From Paenibacillus tianjinensis (GTDB taxonomy: Bacteria; Bacillota; Bacilli; Paenibacillales; Paenibacillaceae): a DNA stretch of 64,000 nucleotides. The notes beneath the pieces are model-generated. The model was not told where the DNA came from and made no database searches. It was given only the letters and a program-made list of their open reading frames with translations. Made by a program: the position numbers and the translations under genes. The DNA is taken from positions 2,046,001-2,110,000 of the forward strand of contig NZ_CP070969.1 of the NCBI RefSeq assembly GCF_017086365.1. Reading direction: 5' to 3'. This document shows positions 17,840 through 26,490 of the stretch, piece after piece. Position 1 is the first letter of the stretch. Each line of letters opens with the position of its first letter.

Positions 17840-18234
17840 TTAGAAGTAAATGGCTGTGGGCTGCTATGTTTATTATCCCGGCCGTGGAATTATTCGGGTT
17901 CATCTTTGTTGCAGAACATCTCGGAGCACCCAAAGCGTTGCTGCTCATGCTGGTTACTTCGGTTATCGGTTTTCTCATGATGCGTTTTGAAGGCAAGAAG
18001 GTGCTGCAGGACAGCAGAGTGCAAATGCAGGAGGGCAAGGTGCCGGGAAGGACCATGCTGGACGGCTTATGTATTTTTTTCGGCGGCCTGCTGCTGATTT
18101 TGCCGGGCTTCGTAACGGATATAATCGGTTTTTCACTGGTGTTTCCGCTGACCCGGCCACTGTACCGGGTTTTTCTGCTGAAATGGATCGAGAAGAAAAT
18201 GAAAAACGGCACCTTCACTTTTTACCGGAGGTAA
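17836..18234 (+). CDS. fxsA: FxsA family membrane protein
   Basis: A 132-residue protein with the FxsA pattern: an N-terminal helix with IPAVELFGFIFVAEHLGA, a second helix ending SVIGFLMMRFEG, and a third pair FFGGLLLILPGFVTDIIGF. E. coli FxsA suppresses F-plasmid exclusion of phage T7; the normal cellular role is unknown. It lies in the conserved pyk-fxsA-ytvI neighbourhood. The start ATG 17836 overlaps the thioesterase stop and is preceded by GAAGGAGGGG. Confidence 0.9.
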   Translation: MIRSKWLWAAMFIIPAVELFGFIFVAEHLGAPKALLLMLVTSVIGFLMMRFEGKKVLQDSRVQMQEGKVPGRTMLDGLCIFFGGLLLILPGFVTDIIGFSLVFPLTRPLYRVFLLKWIEKKMKNGTFTFYRR

Positions 18235-18278
18235 TCGTGAGGCAGCCGTGTGCTTCATAGCTTTAGCGCTCGTTCAAG

Positions 18279-18314
18279 CGCCCCTGCTGACTTTGTGCAG
18301 CAAGGGCGTTTTTT
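18279..18314 (+). terminator. intrinsic terminator after fxsA
   Basis: CGCCCCTGCTG pairs with CAGCAAGGGCG (one bulge/mismatch), then six T residues. Confidence 0.8.
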
Positions 18315-18398
18315 ATTGCATTTAGCTACTAGTCAAGTTAAACCCGCGTACCAATAAGCGCCTAACTGCCTGACCGCTATATTGTGCTACCAAGCCCC

Positions 18399-18755
18399 AA
18401 GCGGGAGGCACGGCCAGAACAACGGGATAAATCCCATTAATTCTGCCGCAAGCGGGAGGAATGGCTAGAACAATGGGATAAATCCCATTAATTCCGCCGC
18501 AAGTGCGCGGCATGGCCAGAACAGTGGGATAAATCCCACTAATTCCGATGCAAGTGGGCGGCACGGCCAGAACAATGGGATAAATCCCATTAATTCCGCT
18601 GCAAGCGGGCGAAACGGCCAGAACAAAGGGATAAATCCCACTAATTCCGCTGCAAGCGGGCGGAACAGCCAGAACAGTGGGATAAATCCCATTAATTCCA
18701 CCGCAAGCGGGCGGCACGGCCAGAACAATGGGATAAATCCCATTAATTCTGCCAC
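18399..18755. repeat. seven contiguous 51-bp tandem repeats with an internal palindrome
   Basis: Seven units of exactly 51 bp occupy 18399-18449, 18450-18500, 18501-18551, 18552-18602, 18603-18653, 18654-18704 and 18705-18755. Each contains the inverted repeat GGGATAAATCCC, usually extended by one or two pairs. Unit 3 carries AGTGGGAT/ATCCCACT where unit 2 has ATGGGAT/ATCCCAT, a paired change that keeps the symmetry. Because 51 is divisible by three and the unit lacks stops, long open frames run through the minus strand (18322-18759), giving a 17-residue repeat. These are probably incidental. The array lies between fxsA and ytvI. Confidence 0.9.
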
Positions 18756-18889
18756 GCACTTACCGCAGGCGGAAGCCGGGCTTATGCGAAAAGGCGTTGG
18801 ATGGGGAAGAGATTAGACTACCGGATTATGCGGACTATCGCTGTACCTGATGACAAGCGGTGAAGAGTACGGAAGGCTGCTTTTTTAGA

Positions 18890-20005
18890 CTAATGCAGTT
18901 TGCCGCTTACGATGTAGCTATGAAGTGCCCGGAAGACGCCTGCGCGGTTGAAGGCATCAAGAATGACCAGGAGGACAGGGCCGAGCAGAAGGCCGAGCAT
19001 GCCGAACAGCTGGAGGCCGGCAAACATGCCGATCAGCATCGTCAGCGGGTCCAGTCCGATGCTGCTGGCCAGCACCTTTGGCTCAAGCACCTGGCGGGTA
19101 ATGAGAATTACCGCATAAAGTACCAGCAGGCCGATGGCAAGTCCCAGATCACCTGTCATATAGGAATACAGCGCCCAAGGAAACAGAACCACGCCGACGC
19201 CTACATATGGGACCATATCGACCAACCCGATAGTCAACCCGATAACAAAGGCAGAATTCACCCCCAGCAGCAGCAGGCCGATGATGACGATGGCAGCGGT
19301 GACCGAAATCAGCACGACCTGGGCCCGCAGGTAGCCAACCAATGCTTTGCGCAGATCACTCCAGATCTCGGAGACCGGACGCACGAGAGGGGGCGGCAGT
19401 AAGGCGGTCAGTCTGGCATTATGGCGTTCCCACCCGGTACTTATAAAGAAAGCGGCCAGCACAATCACCATCAGGATGGTACCGAGGCTCGGCAGCGCAG
19501 AGATCAGCTTCAGGATCATATTGAAAAATCCGGTAATAAGCTCCGTCACGGCATTGCCGACCGTTTCCGTTGTCCGGTTGATATTGCTGTCGATCGTATC
19601 GTGATAGCCCGGATTTTCGTGGTAAAACTGGTTGATTTGGTTAATGATATTCTGAATACTGGCGTTGCGGCTGATAGACAGCAGCAGATCCCGCCACTCT
19701 CCGGTATGGAGGTCAAAGGTCTGCAACAGCACAATGAGCTCCTTCACGAGGCGGGTTATCAGCGCTGTCAGCACAAGAGCTGTCCCGCCGATGTAGAAGA
19801 GCAGAGAGAGCGATACAGCCAGCCACCCCGGCAATTTAAAGCCCTTCAGGATCAGCACCAGCGGATGGATAAGATAAGCCAGCATCCAGGCGAGCAGCAG
19901 CGGGTAAATGAGCGGCAGCAGTACATACAACGCGAGGAGCAGAACCGCCCCGGCAAGCACGACCCACAGGCCGCGCAGCACTCTTTTGAACAGCAGCGAA
20001 TCCAT
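18890..20005 (-). CDS. ytvI: sporulation integral membrane protein YtvI (AI-2E transporter-like family)
   Basis: A 371-residue membrane protein of the PF01594 type. It has paired N-terminal helices (VVLAGAVLLLALYVLLPLIYP), a long soluble middle segment (about residues 95-150) and a C-terminal cluster of helices with the family pattern VGLTIGLVDMVPYVGVGVVL. YtvI belongs to the sporulation-associated branch in Bacillales. ATG 20005 follows GGGAGG by seven bases; GTG two codons upstream overlaps that site. It lies in the conserved position upstream of, and divergent from, citZ. Confidence 0.85.
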   Translation of the reverse strand: MDSLLFKRVLRGLWVVLAGAVLLLALYVLLPLIYPLLLAWMLAYLIHPLVLILKGFKLPGWLAVSLSLLFYIGGTALVLTALITRLVKELIVLLQTFDLHTGEWRDLLLSISRNASIQNIINQINQFYHENPGYHDTIDSNINRTTETVGNAVTELITGFFNMILKLISALPSLGTILMVIVLAAFFISTGWERHNARLTALLPPPLVRPVSEIWSDLRKALVGYLRAQVVLISVTAAIVIIGLLLLGVNSAFVIGLTIGLVDMVPYVGVGVVLFPWALYSYMTGDLGLAIGLLVLYAVILITRQVLEPKVLASSIGLDPLTMLIGMFAGLQLFGMLGLLLGPVLLVILDAFNRAGVFRALHSYIVSGKLH

Positions 20006-20205
20006 CGCCACACCTCCCGTCCTACTGATTATTGCTCGTCTTATGTATATTCAAAGATCGGGTTTGCAGACTATTTAAAGACCGGAATTTAGAAGAAGAA
20101 AGCCCTCTATATACACTGAAAGCGCAATCATGAAACAGGTCGATCAGAAGTTTTTTTCTATCCCTCCGATAAAATCATTTGATGCCGAACAAAGCTTCCA
20201 CGTTG

Positions 20206-20234
20206 TTCACATAACCGTCAAAATCCGGTATGAT
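20206..20234 (+). promoter_or_regulatory. SigA promoter for citZ
   Basis: TTCACA (20206-20211) and TATGAT (20229-20234) are separated by 17 bases, each with five of six consensus matches. Confidence 0.6.
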
Positions 20235-20320
20235 TATTACAGCTTCTGTTTCGAAAGTTAGTTGCAATCCTTAGAAGATGTATAAATACCTCTTTTTTAT
20301 GACGTTGTTATCCGTTAAAT

Positions 20321-20334
20321 TGTAAATGTTTTCA
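20321..20334 (+). promoter_or_regulatory. cre-like site in the citZ leader
   Basis: TGTAAATGTTTTCA matches the CcpA consensus TGWAANCGNTNWCA at all fixed positions but one (T for C at position 7). It lies downstream of the promoter, in a leader position where CcpA is known to repress citZ in B. subtilis. CcpA action here is inferred. Confidence 0.4.
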
Positions 20335-20384
20335 TGATGTTAGCAATGGCTTGTACACCCTCGTTGGCAAAGGAGAGATATACT

Positions 20385-21497
20385 ATGACAGCTACTAAAG
20401 GCCTGGAAGGCATCGTTGCTACGACCTCCTCCATCAGTTCCATTGTGGATGGCGTACTTACTTACCGCGGATATGATATCGATGATCTTGCGGTGAATGC
20501 CACCTTTGAAGAGACCGCTTATTTGCTGTGGTTCGGCAGCCTGCCGACTACACCGGAGCTGCAAGCTCTGCAGCGTGATCTCAGCGCGTTCGCAGAGGTC
20601 CCTGAGCAGGTAATTGCCCAGATGAAGCTTTATCCAAAGACAGCGAACACGATGGCCGCGCTGCGTTCTGCCGTATCTAGCCTTGCGCTATACGATGAAG
20701 CTGCCGATGATATGAGCCGTGAAGCCAATGAAATAAAGGCAGTGAAGCTGCAGGCTCAGATTCCTACGCTTGTGGCTGCACTTGCACGTATCCGCAAAGG
20801 CCTGGAGCCGGTTGCCCCAAGAGAGGGTGTCTCGATCGCAGAGAATTTCCTGTATATGCTGTGGGGCAAACAGCCCGATATCATTTCAGTCAAAGCGCTG
20901 GATGCGGCTCTGGTGCTGCATGCTGACCATGAGCTTAATGCGTCCACTTTTGCCAGCCGGGTAACCGTAGCTACACTGTCCGATATTTATTCCGGTGTAA
21001 CCTCGGCCATCGGCGCGCTCAAAGGCCCGCTGCATGGCGGTGCGAATGAAGCCGTAATGAAGATGCTGGAGGAGATCGGCAGCCTGGAGGCGGTAGAGCC
21101 TTATATCCGCGCCAAGCTGGAACGCCGCGAGAAGATTATGGGTTTCGGGCACCGTGTATATAAGAACGGCGATCCGCGTGCCAAACATCTGATGAAGATG
21201 TCGCAGGAGCTGGGAACGATGAAGAATAACACCACACTCTACGATATGTCCGTCAAGATTGAGGAGCTGATTACCGGACAGAAGGGACTGAAGCCGAACG
21301 TAGACTTCTATTCCGCTTCGGTCTATACACAGCTGGGCATTGAGCGTGAGCTGTTTACGCCGATTTTTGCGATCAGCCGGACTTCGGGCTGGACAGCGCA
21401 TATTCTGGAGCAGTACGAGGACAACCGCATTATCCGCCCGCGTGCTGAATACACAGGAATGCTTGAGCAGAAATATGTGCCGGTAGACGAGAGATAA
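20385..21497 (+). CDS. citZ: citrate synthase
   Basis: A 370-residue type II citrate synthase that condenses oxaloacetate and acetyl-CoA at the entry of the TCA cycle. Recognisable blocks are GLEGIVATTSSISSIVDG at the N-terminus, LHADHELNASTF and GAANEA-like HGGANEAVMKML around the catalytic His region, and MGFGHRVYKNGDPRA. ATG 20385 follows AAGGAGA; the frame extends 17 codons upstream, but that part overlaps the cre-like site and has no ribosome site. It heads citZ-icd-mdh, the B. subtilis citZ-citC-citH order. Confidence 0.95.
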   Translation: MTATKGLEGIVATTSSISSIVDGVLTYRGYDIDDLAVNATFEETAYLLWFGSLPTTPELQALQRDLSAFAEVPEQVIAQMKLYPKTANTMAALRSAVSSLALYDEAADDMSREANEIKAVKLQAQIPTLVAALARIRKGLEPVAPREGVSIAENFLYMLWGKQPDIISVKALDAALVLHADHELNASTFASRVTVATLSDIYSGVTSAIGALKGPLHGGANEAVMKMLEEIGSLEAVEPYIRAKLERREKIMGFGHRVYKNGDPRAKHLMKMSQELGTMKNNTTLYDMSVKIEELITGQKGLKPNVDFYSASVYTQLGIERELFTPIFAISRTSGWTAHILEQYEDNRIIRPRAEYTGMLEQKYVPVDER

Positions 21498-21625
21498 TTA
21501 AGAGGACTTGCAGGCTCCATCGCCCCTTAGTAGAATTATAGGTACGCAGCGCGTATCGGCGGACCCGGCAGACGTTTCCCAGGGAGCTTCTTGAACAGAG
21601 AGCTAACCCGGGAAGCGGCTGCTGA

Positions 21626-21708
21626 ACTAAACTAGCTTAAGCTAATGCTTCCGGAGCAGGTTTGTAGTAGTAACGTCTAGGTAGCGTAGCCCACAAAACT
21701 TTTAGGAG
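21626..21708 (+). promoter_or_regulatory. structured 5' leader upstream of icd, related to the yheA leader
   Basis: CTTAAGCTAATGCTTCCGGA, then AGGTTTGT (21658-21665) and ACAAAACTTTTAGGAGG (21693-21709) match the yheA leader in sequence and order. AGGTTTGT can pair with ACAAAACT with one mismatch, placing a hairpin next to the ribosome site. The function is unknown. Confidence 0.45.
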
Positions 21709-21720
21709 GAATCCCCACAA

Positions 21721-23016
21721 ATGTTGAAATTGGAGAAATACGATCTGCCGACAGAAGGCGAACAAATCACGATTGAAAATGGCAAACTGGTGGTTCCGGC
21801 TCATCCGATCATTCCGTTTATCGAAGGCGACGGCACAGGCCGCGACATCTGGAAAGCCTCCAAGCGTGTGCTTGATGCTGCTGTAGACAAAGCTTACGGC
21901 GGGGAGAAAAAGATAGCCTGGTACGAAGTGTTTGCCGGCGAGAAAGCCTTCAATACATATGGTGAATGGCTGCCGAACGATACGCTGGAAGCAATCCGCG
22001 AGTACATCGTAGCGATCAAAGGACCACTGACGACGCCAATCGGCGGCGGTATCCGCTCACTCAACGTGGCGCTGCGCCAGGAGCTGGATCTCTACGTATG
22101 CTTGCGTCCGGTGCGTTATTTTGACGGAGTTCCTTCACCGGTGAAACATCCGGAGCTGGTGGACATGGTTATTTTCCGGGAGAATACAGAGGACATTTAT
22201 GCCGGTATCGAGTATAAAGAAGGCTCTGAGGAAGTGAAGAAAGTTATCGAGTTCCTGCAGAAGGAAATGGGCGTGAACAAGATCCGCTTCCCGGAAACAT
22301 CCGGAATCGGCATCAAGCCGGTATCCTCTGAAGGCTCGAAGCGCCTCGTCCGTGCTGCGGTGGAATATGCAATCAAGCATGGCCGCAAGAGTGTGACGCT
22401 GGTGCACAAGGGAAACATCATGAAATTCACCGAAGGCGCATTTAAGAACTGGGGATACGAAGTGGCTGAGCAGGAGTTCGGCGATAAAGTGTTTACCTGG
22501 AATCAATATGATGTCATCAAGGAGCGTGACGGAGAAGCAGCGGCGAATGCGGCCCAGAAGGAAGCGGAAGCCGCCGGCAAAATCATCGTTAAAGACGCCA
22601 TTGCGGACATCGCGCTGCAGCAGGTGCTGACCCGCCCGACCGACTTTGACGTAATCGCTACACTGAATCTTAACGGGGACTACCTGTCTGATGCACTGGC
22701 TGCACAAATCGGCGGCATCGGAATCGCACCAGGAGCCAATATTAACTATATAACAGGCCATGCGATCTTCGAAGCTACTCACGGAACGGCCCCTAAATAT
22801 GCGGACAAGGATGTTGTAAATCCTGGTTCAGTAATTCTTTCCGGTGTTATGCTGCTTGAGCATCTCGGCTGGCAGGAAGCGGCAGATCTGATCTATAAAG
22901 GCATGAGCACTGCGATCAACAACAAGACAGTAACTTATGACTTTGCCCGCCAGATGGAAGGCGCGACAGAGCTGAAGTGCTCGGCATTCGCCGACGAAAT
23001 TATCAATCACCTGTAA
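21721..23016 (+). CDS. icd: isocitrate dehydrogenase (NADP+)
   Basis: A 431-residue enzyme oxidising isocitrate to 2-oxoglutarate and CO2. The substrate-binding, phosphorylatable Ser lies in [34 protein letters not shown] is the metal-site region, and [17 protein letters not shown] carries the Lys and Tyr that select NADP+ over NAD+. ATG 21721 lies 12 bases after AGGAGGA. It is 223 bases downstream of citZ, behind a structured leader. A GC-rich hairpin with a T tract follows, so expression may differ from mdh. Confidence 0.95.
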   Translation: MLKLEKYDLPTEGEQITIENGKLVVPAHPIIPFIEGDGTGRDIWKASKRVLDAAVDKAYGGEKKIAWYEVFAGEKAFNTYGEWLPNDTLEAIREYIVAIKGPLTTPIGGGIRSLNVALRQELDLYVCLRPVRYFDGVPSPVKHPELVDMVIFRENTEDIYAGIEYKEGSEEVKKVIEFLQKEMGVNKIRFPETSGIGIKPVSSEGSKRLVRAAVEYAIKHGRKSVTLVHKGNIMKFTEGAFKNWGYEVAEQEFGDKVFTWNQYDVIKERDGEAAANAAQKEAEAAGKIIVKDAIADIALQQVLTRPTDFDVIATLNLNGDYLSDALAAQIGGIGIAPGANINYITGHAIFEATHGTAPKYADKDVVNPGSVILSGVMLLEHLGWQEAADLIYKGMSTAINNKTVTYDFARQMEGATELKCSAFADEIINHL

Positions 23017-23032
23017 GGTATTCACAGCGGAT

Positions 23033-23068
23033 CGGGCTGAAGGAGCGTATGCTCCGGAGGCCCGTTTT
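23033..23068 (+). terminator. terminator-like hairpin between icd and mdh
   Basis: CGGGCTGAAGGAGC and GCTCCGGAGGCCCG pair around GTAT, then TTTTGT. It may attenuate or end transcription before mdh. Confidence 0.6.
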
Positions 23069-23119
23069 GTGCGAAGATAAGCATTAATAAAATTTTAATA
23101 AAAATTAGGAGGTCCACCT

Positions 23120-24061
23120 GTGGCCATCAAACGTTATAAAATTACAGTCGTAGGCGCCGGTTTTACCGGAGCTACTACGGCGCTTATGCTTGCACAGAAA
23201 GAACTGGGAAATGTAGTACTGCTTGATATTCCACAGCTGGAGAATCCGACCAAGGGGAAGGCGCTCGACATGCTGGAAGCCGCTCCTGTGCAGAAGTTCG
23301 ACAGCCAGATTACCGGCACTTCAGATTATGAGGATGCAGCGGATTCTGATATCGTTATTATCACAGCAGGGATTGCCCGCAAGCCGGGAATGAGCCGCGA
23401 TGATTTGGTAAACACCAATGCCGGTATTGTCAAATCCGTTTGCGAGAACATTAAGCGTGTGGCACCGGAGTCTATCGTCATCATCCTGAGCAATCCGGTG
23501 GATGCGATGACTTATGCCGCTTATCATGCGCTGGGGTTCCCCAAAAACCGCGTAATCGGTCAGTCAGGTGTGCTGGATACGGCACGTTACTGCACGTTTA
23601 TTGCCCAGGAGCTGAACGTTTCGGTTGAGGATGTGCGCGGCTTCGTGCTTGGCGGACATGGAGACGATATGGTTCCTCTTGTACGCTACTCCAGTGTAGG
23701 CGGTATTCCGATTGACAAGCTGATTCCAGCGCAGCGCATTGAAGAGATTGTACAGCGCACCCGCGTTGGCGGTGGAGAAATTGTTAGCCTGCTTGGCAAC
23801 GGCAGCGCTTATTATGCGCCGGCGGCCTCCCTGGTGCAGATGACAGAAGCAATTCTCAAAGATAAGAAACGGATCATCCCTGTCATTGCCCTGCTGGAAG
23901 GGGAATATGGCTATGACGGGTTGTTCATGGGTGTTCCAACCCTGCTTGGCGCGGACGGCATTGAGAAGATCTATGAATTGGAGCTTACCGCTGAAGAGCA
24001 GGCAGCCCTGGATAAGTCGGCAGATTCAGTACGTGCAGTAACTTCTGCAGTTACACTCTAG
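23120..24061 (+). CDS. mdh: malate dehydrogenase
   Basis: A 313-residue LDH-type malate dehydrogenase that oxidises malate to oxaloacetate with NAD+. The Rossmann motif [12 protein letters not shown] is at residues about 10-20. Arg residues in [11 protein letters not shown] mark the dicarboxylate site, and [15 protein letters not shown] holds the catalytic His. It starts at GTG 23120, following TTAGGAGGT by six bases. It is last in the citZ-icd-mdh cluster and ends at a strong terminator. Confidence 0.95.
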   Translation: MAIKRYKITVVGAGFTGATTALMLAQKELGNVVLLDIPQLENPTKGKALDMLEAAPVQKFDSQITGTSDYEDAADSDIVIITAGIARKPGMSRDDLVNTNAGIVKSVCENIKRVAPESIVIILSNPVDAMTYAAYHALGFPKNRVIGQSGVLDTARYCTFIAQELNVSVEDVRGFVLGGHGDDMVPLVRYSSVGGIPIDKLIPAQRIEEIVQRTRVGGGEIVSLLGNGSAYYAPAASLVQMTEAILKDKKRIIPVIALLEGEYGYDGLFMGVPTLLGADGIEKIYELELTAEEQAALDKSADSVRAVTSAVTL

Positions 24062-24078
24062 GAATATACGGATAGCAG

Positions 24079-24112
24079 CCCCCATTTTTTAAATAGAAAT
24101 GGGGGTTTTCTT
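24079..24112 (+). terminator. intrinsic terminator after mdh
   Basis: CCCCCATTT pairs with AAATGGGGG, followed by TTTTCTTTTC. Confidence 0.85.
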
Positions 24113-24183
24113 TTCTTGTGGGATTTAGTCAGGTATAATTGGAATGTAACATATATCACAGCGACTAATGGAGGAGGTAAAGG

Positions 24184-24609
24184 ATGGACCGTTTTTTATT
24201 TTTCCTACATATGATCGGGACGCTGGCACTCGGGTTTTATCTGGTGCTCCCTTTTATTCTGAGCGGTGCACAGAAGCTTTCCGCTCCGGCTAAAGAGGGC
24301 ACGCTCAGTGCAGTTAGCGGCTTCAACCGCTTTGCCCAGTATGGTCTGGTCATTCAGCTGTTAACTGGCGGTTATATGATGTCACAAGGAGATTATACTG
24401 TGGCATGGATGGCAGTAGTTGTAGTACTGCTCCTGGCCATGTTCGCGCTGGGCGGCATCATGAACAAGCCGCTCCGCCTGGCTGCAGCCGGAATCCGCGA
24501 GAACCGCGATGTAACTGCCCATACAGGTAAGCTGCGGACGATGAGCCTGCTGCTTATGGTTGTATTGATTCTTATGATTTTCTTCATGGTGTACAGACAC
24601 ATTATTTAA
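24184..24609 (+). CDS. four-helix membrane protein of unknown function
   Basis: A 141-residue protein with four predicted transmembrane helices (about residues 3-26, 50-65, 73-93 and 117-138) and a short basic loop. LHMIGTLALGFYLVLPFIL at the N-terminus, with a His in the first helix, and the overall size recall DUF2269-like membrane proteins, but I am not certain of the family. ATG 24184 follows GGAGGTAAAGG. A TATAAT at 24134-24139 could be a -10 box, though no convincing -35 is seen. Confidence 0.65.
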   Translation: MDRFLFFLHMIGTLALGFYLVLPFILSGAQKLSAPAKEGTLSAVSGFNRFAQYGLVIQLLTGGYMMSQGDYTVAWMAVVVVLLLAMFALGGIMNKPLRLAAAGIRENRDVTAHTGKLRTMSLLLMVVLILMIFFMVYRHII

Positions 24610-24621
24610 GACCGGAGAATG

Positions 24622-24660
24622 AGGAATTGCCCTGGCGGCCGCGGCTGCTGGGGCAATTTG
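24622..24660. terminator. hairpin between convergent genes
   Basis: AATTGCCC and GGGGCAATT pair around a GC-rich loop. There is little T run on either side, so termination is only moderately supported. Confidence 0.45.
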
Positions 24661-24677
24661 TGTTGTCCGGGTATATT

Positions 24678-25103
24678 TTACTCCAGTTCCTCCAGCTCCA
24701 GGATATGATACTTCACGAATTCGGCAAAAATCTGCGGCGGCAGCAGACCGCGGAGCAGGTCCTTTGTACACCATCTGTAGTCGGTATGCTCTTCTGACAG
24801 CCGGATGACCTGTTCCGCACTGCGGCATAGATAGGTGATAATTATAACCTGCCTCGCTGGATCGGTTAAGAAGGATGCCGCATACAGCAGATTATCCACA
24901 GTGACCGTTAAACCGGTCTCCTCCTTAATTTCTCTTACCAGAGCGGCCTCCAGGCCTTCTCCGAACTCTATTTTTCCACCGGCGCACTCCCAGGTGCCCC
25001 CGCCTACAGCATCTGCAGACGCACGCTGGACCAGCAGGATTTTTCCTTCGTTGATGATGACACCTTTGACAGCGACGATAATATTACGGTTATTTTTAGT
25101 CAT
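24678..25103 (-). CDS. Nudix hydrolase
   Basis: A 141-residue protein with a full Nudix box G-x5-E-x7-REUXEEXGU: GKIEFGE, then GLEAALV, then REIKEETGL. The N-terminal AVKGVIINEGKILLVQRAS is typical of the MutT-like group. It probably hydrolyses a nucleoside diphosphate linked to another moiety; the substrate is unknown. ATG 25103 follows GGGAGGTG; the ATG six codons upstream overlaps that ribosome site. It stands alone between convergent and divergent neighbours. Confidence 0.85.
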   Translation of the reverse strand: MTKNNRNIIVAVKGVIINEGKILLVQRASADAVGGGTWECAGGKIEFGEGLEAALVREIKEETGLTVTVDNLLYAASFLTDPARQVIIITYLCRSAEQVIRLSEEHTDYRWCTKDLLRGLLPPQIFAEFVKYHILELEELE

Positions 25104-25335
25104 GCAGCACACCTCCCTCATTGCTACTATCTGATACAGTCTATTCTTCAGTATATAAAGCTTCCGCGTGAAAAACGACAGTATTTTCGTTTGACCGCCG
25201 CTTAACTGTGGTAAGTAACATATCGTAAAGCCATTTTGTACCTAAGTCCAGTATAGTGCATAACCTCCCCATCCTGAGCCATCCTAAGATGATGAAATTT
25301 ACCATCCATGTGTAAAAGCGAAAGGAGAATGGATC

Positions 25336-26205
25336 ATGCCAGATAACAAACAGCCACAAAAAACCCTGCCTCCGCAGGAGCAGGACCGCCAGCCGGGAAT
25401 TGAAAGTCAAATGAACCCGCTGCCTGAATTTGAGACATCAGCCTATAAAGCAGCAGGCAAGCTGCTGGGTAAAGCTGCCCTTATAACCGGTGGAGACAGC
25501 GGAATCGGACGTGCGGTTGCCGTGCATTTTGCCAAGGAGGGTGCGGATGTCGTTATTTCCTATCTGAACGAACACAGCGACGCCGAGGAAACCAAAAGAC
25601 AGGTGGAACAGGAAGGACGAAAGTGTATCCTGATTGCCGGCGATATCGGCGTAGAAGCCTTCTGTCAGGATCTGATCAACAAGACGGTGGAGGGGCTCGG
25701 CAAGCTGGATATCCTGATCAACAATGCCGCCGAGCAGCATCCGCAGGATAAGATTGAGGACATCACTGCTGAACAGCTGGAGCGGACCTTCCGCACGAAT
25801 ATCTTTTCGATGTTCTATCTGACCAAAGCGGCCATGCCTCATCTCAAAAAAGGGTCCACGATCATTAACACGACTTCCATTACGGCTTACAGGGGGAGCC
25901 CTCAGCTGCTGGACTATTCTTCCACCAAGGGAGCGATTCTCAGCTTTACCCGCTCACTGTCAATGAATCTGGCGGATAAAGGCATCAGAGTCAATGCTGT
26001 AGCTCCGGGCCCGATCTGGACACCGCTGATTCCATCCACCTTTGACGCGAAGAAGGTCAGTGAGTTCGGCGGCACACAGCCGATGAAGCGTCCGGGACAG
26101 CCGGAGGAGCTGGCACCAGCCTATGTGTATCTGGCTTCCAGCGATTCATCCTATGTAAGCGGCCAAGTTATTCATGTGAATGGCGGCGAAATTATTAACG
26201 GCTGA
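25336..26205 (+). CDS. SDR-family oxidoreductase (general stress protein 39-like)
   Basis: A 289-residue short-chain dehydrogenase with an N-terminal extension of about 45 residues rich in Pro and Gln, then the NAD(P) motif TGGDSGIGRA, NNAAEQ, the catalytic TSI...YSSTK block and the closing VSGQVIHVNGGE. The extension and NNAAEQHPQ sequence match the B. subtilis GSP39/YhdF-YdaD group of stress-induced dehydrogenases. The substrate is unknown. ATG 25336 follows AAAGGAGAATGG. No SigB promoter was established. Confidence 0.85.
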   Translation: MPDNKQPQKTLPPQEQDRQPGIESQMNPLPEFETSAYKAAGKLLGKAALITGGDSGIGRAVAVHFAKEGADVVISYLNEHSDAEETKRQVEQEGRKCILIAGDIGVEAFCQDLINKTVEGLGKLDILINNAAEQHPQDKIEDITAEQLERTFRTNIFSMFYLTKAAMPHLKKGSTIINTTSITAYRGSPQLLDYSSTKGAILSFTRSLSMNLADKGIRVNAVAPGPIWTPLIPSTFDAKKVSEFGGTQPMKRPGQPEELAPAYVYLASSDSSYVSGQVIHVNGGEIING

Positions 26206-26271
26206 CAGGCTAGCTTTTTGTAGGAATATTATGTTAATATAGACCACGTTAGCAAACAGCATATGAAATTG

Positions 26272-26362
26272 TCACTAGGGGTGCCGCGAGGCTGAGACGA
26301 ACTTACGGTTCGGACCCTTTGAACCTGATCTGGTTTATACCAGCGTAGGAAAGTGGAGAATG
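26272..26362 (+). promoter_or_regulatory. TPP riboswitch (THI element)
   Basis: ACTAGGGGTGCC, GGCTGAGA, ACCCTTTGAACCTGATCTGG and TACCAGCGTAGGAAAGTGGA occur in order, the conserved core of thiamine pyrophosphate riboswitches. It lies upstream of tenI-thiS-thiG-thiH and is followed by an intrinsic terminator, which suggests transcription attenuation when TPP is bound. Confidence 0.95.
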
Positions 26363-26420
26363 AATTGACTGCAGCGCAGCGGGTTTAGAAGCTCAGCCCG
26401 TATTTCTGTATACATTTATG

Positions 26421-26451
26421 ACTGCCTCCTATTGCGGGGGCAGTTTTTTTT
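26421..26451 (+). terminator. riboswitch expression-platform terminator
   Basis: ACTGCC and GGCAGT pair around a short loop, followed by eight T residues. It sits between the TPP aptamer and tenI. Confidence 0.8.
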
Positions 26452-26490
26452 GCGTTTGGTGTTATCAAGGGGGAAGGAAGGTGACTAAAG

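Larger units (their letters stand above)
20006..20384 (+). other. intergenic region between ytvI and citZ
   Basis: This 379-base divergent region carries the ytvI ribosome site, a good SigA promoter (20206-20234) and a cre-like sequence (20321-20334), leaving a citZ leader of about 145 bases. No hairpin or known riboswitch was recognised in the rest. Confidence 0.5.

Noticed and set aside
18399..18755. CRISPR array
   Set aside because: Units are contiguous and nearly identical along their whole length, with no unique spacers and no cas genes nearby.
18322..18759. A 145-residue minus-strand reading frame with 17-residue repeats (GINGIYPIVLAVPPACG type)
   Set aside because: It is the translation of the 51-bp repeats. 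The unit has no stops and is a multiple of three, so open frames arise automatically; a second overlapping frame is equally open, and there is no ribosome site.
23033..23080. A third copy of the yheA/icd leader, upstream of mdh
   Set aside because: TATGCTCCGGAGG and GTTTTGTGCGAAG resemble it, but the sequence is fully explained as a GC-rich terminator hairpin, and there is no ACAAAACTTTT next to the ribosome site.
25141..25410. An 89-codon minus-strand frame upstream of the SDR gene
   Set aside because: It overlaps the SDR start and its ribosome site, lacks its own ribosome site and shows no family resemblance.
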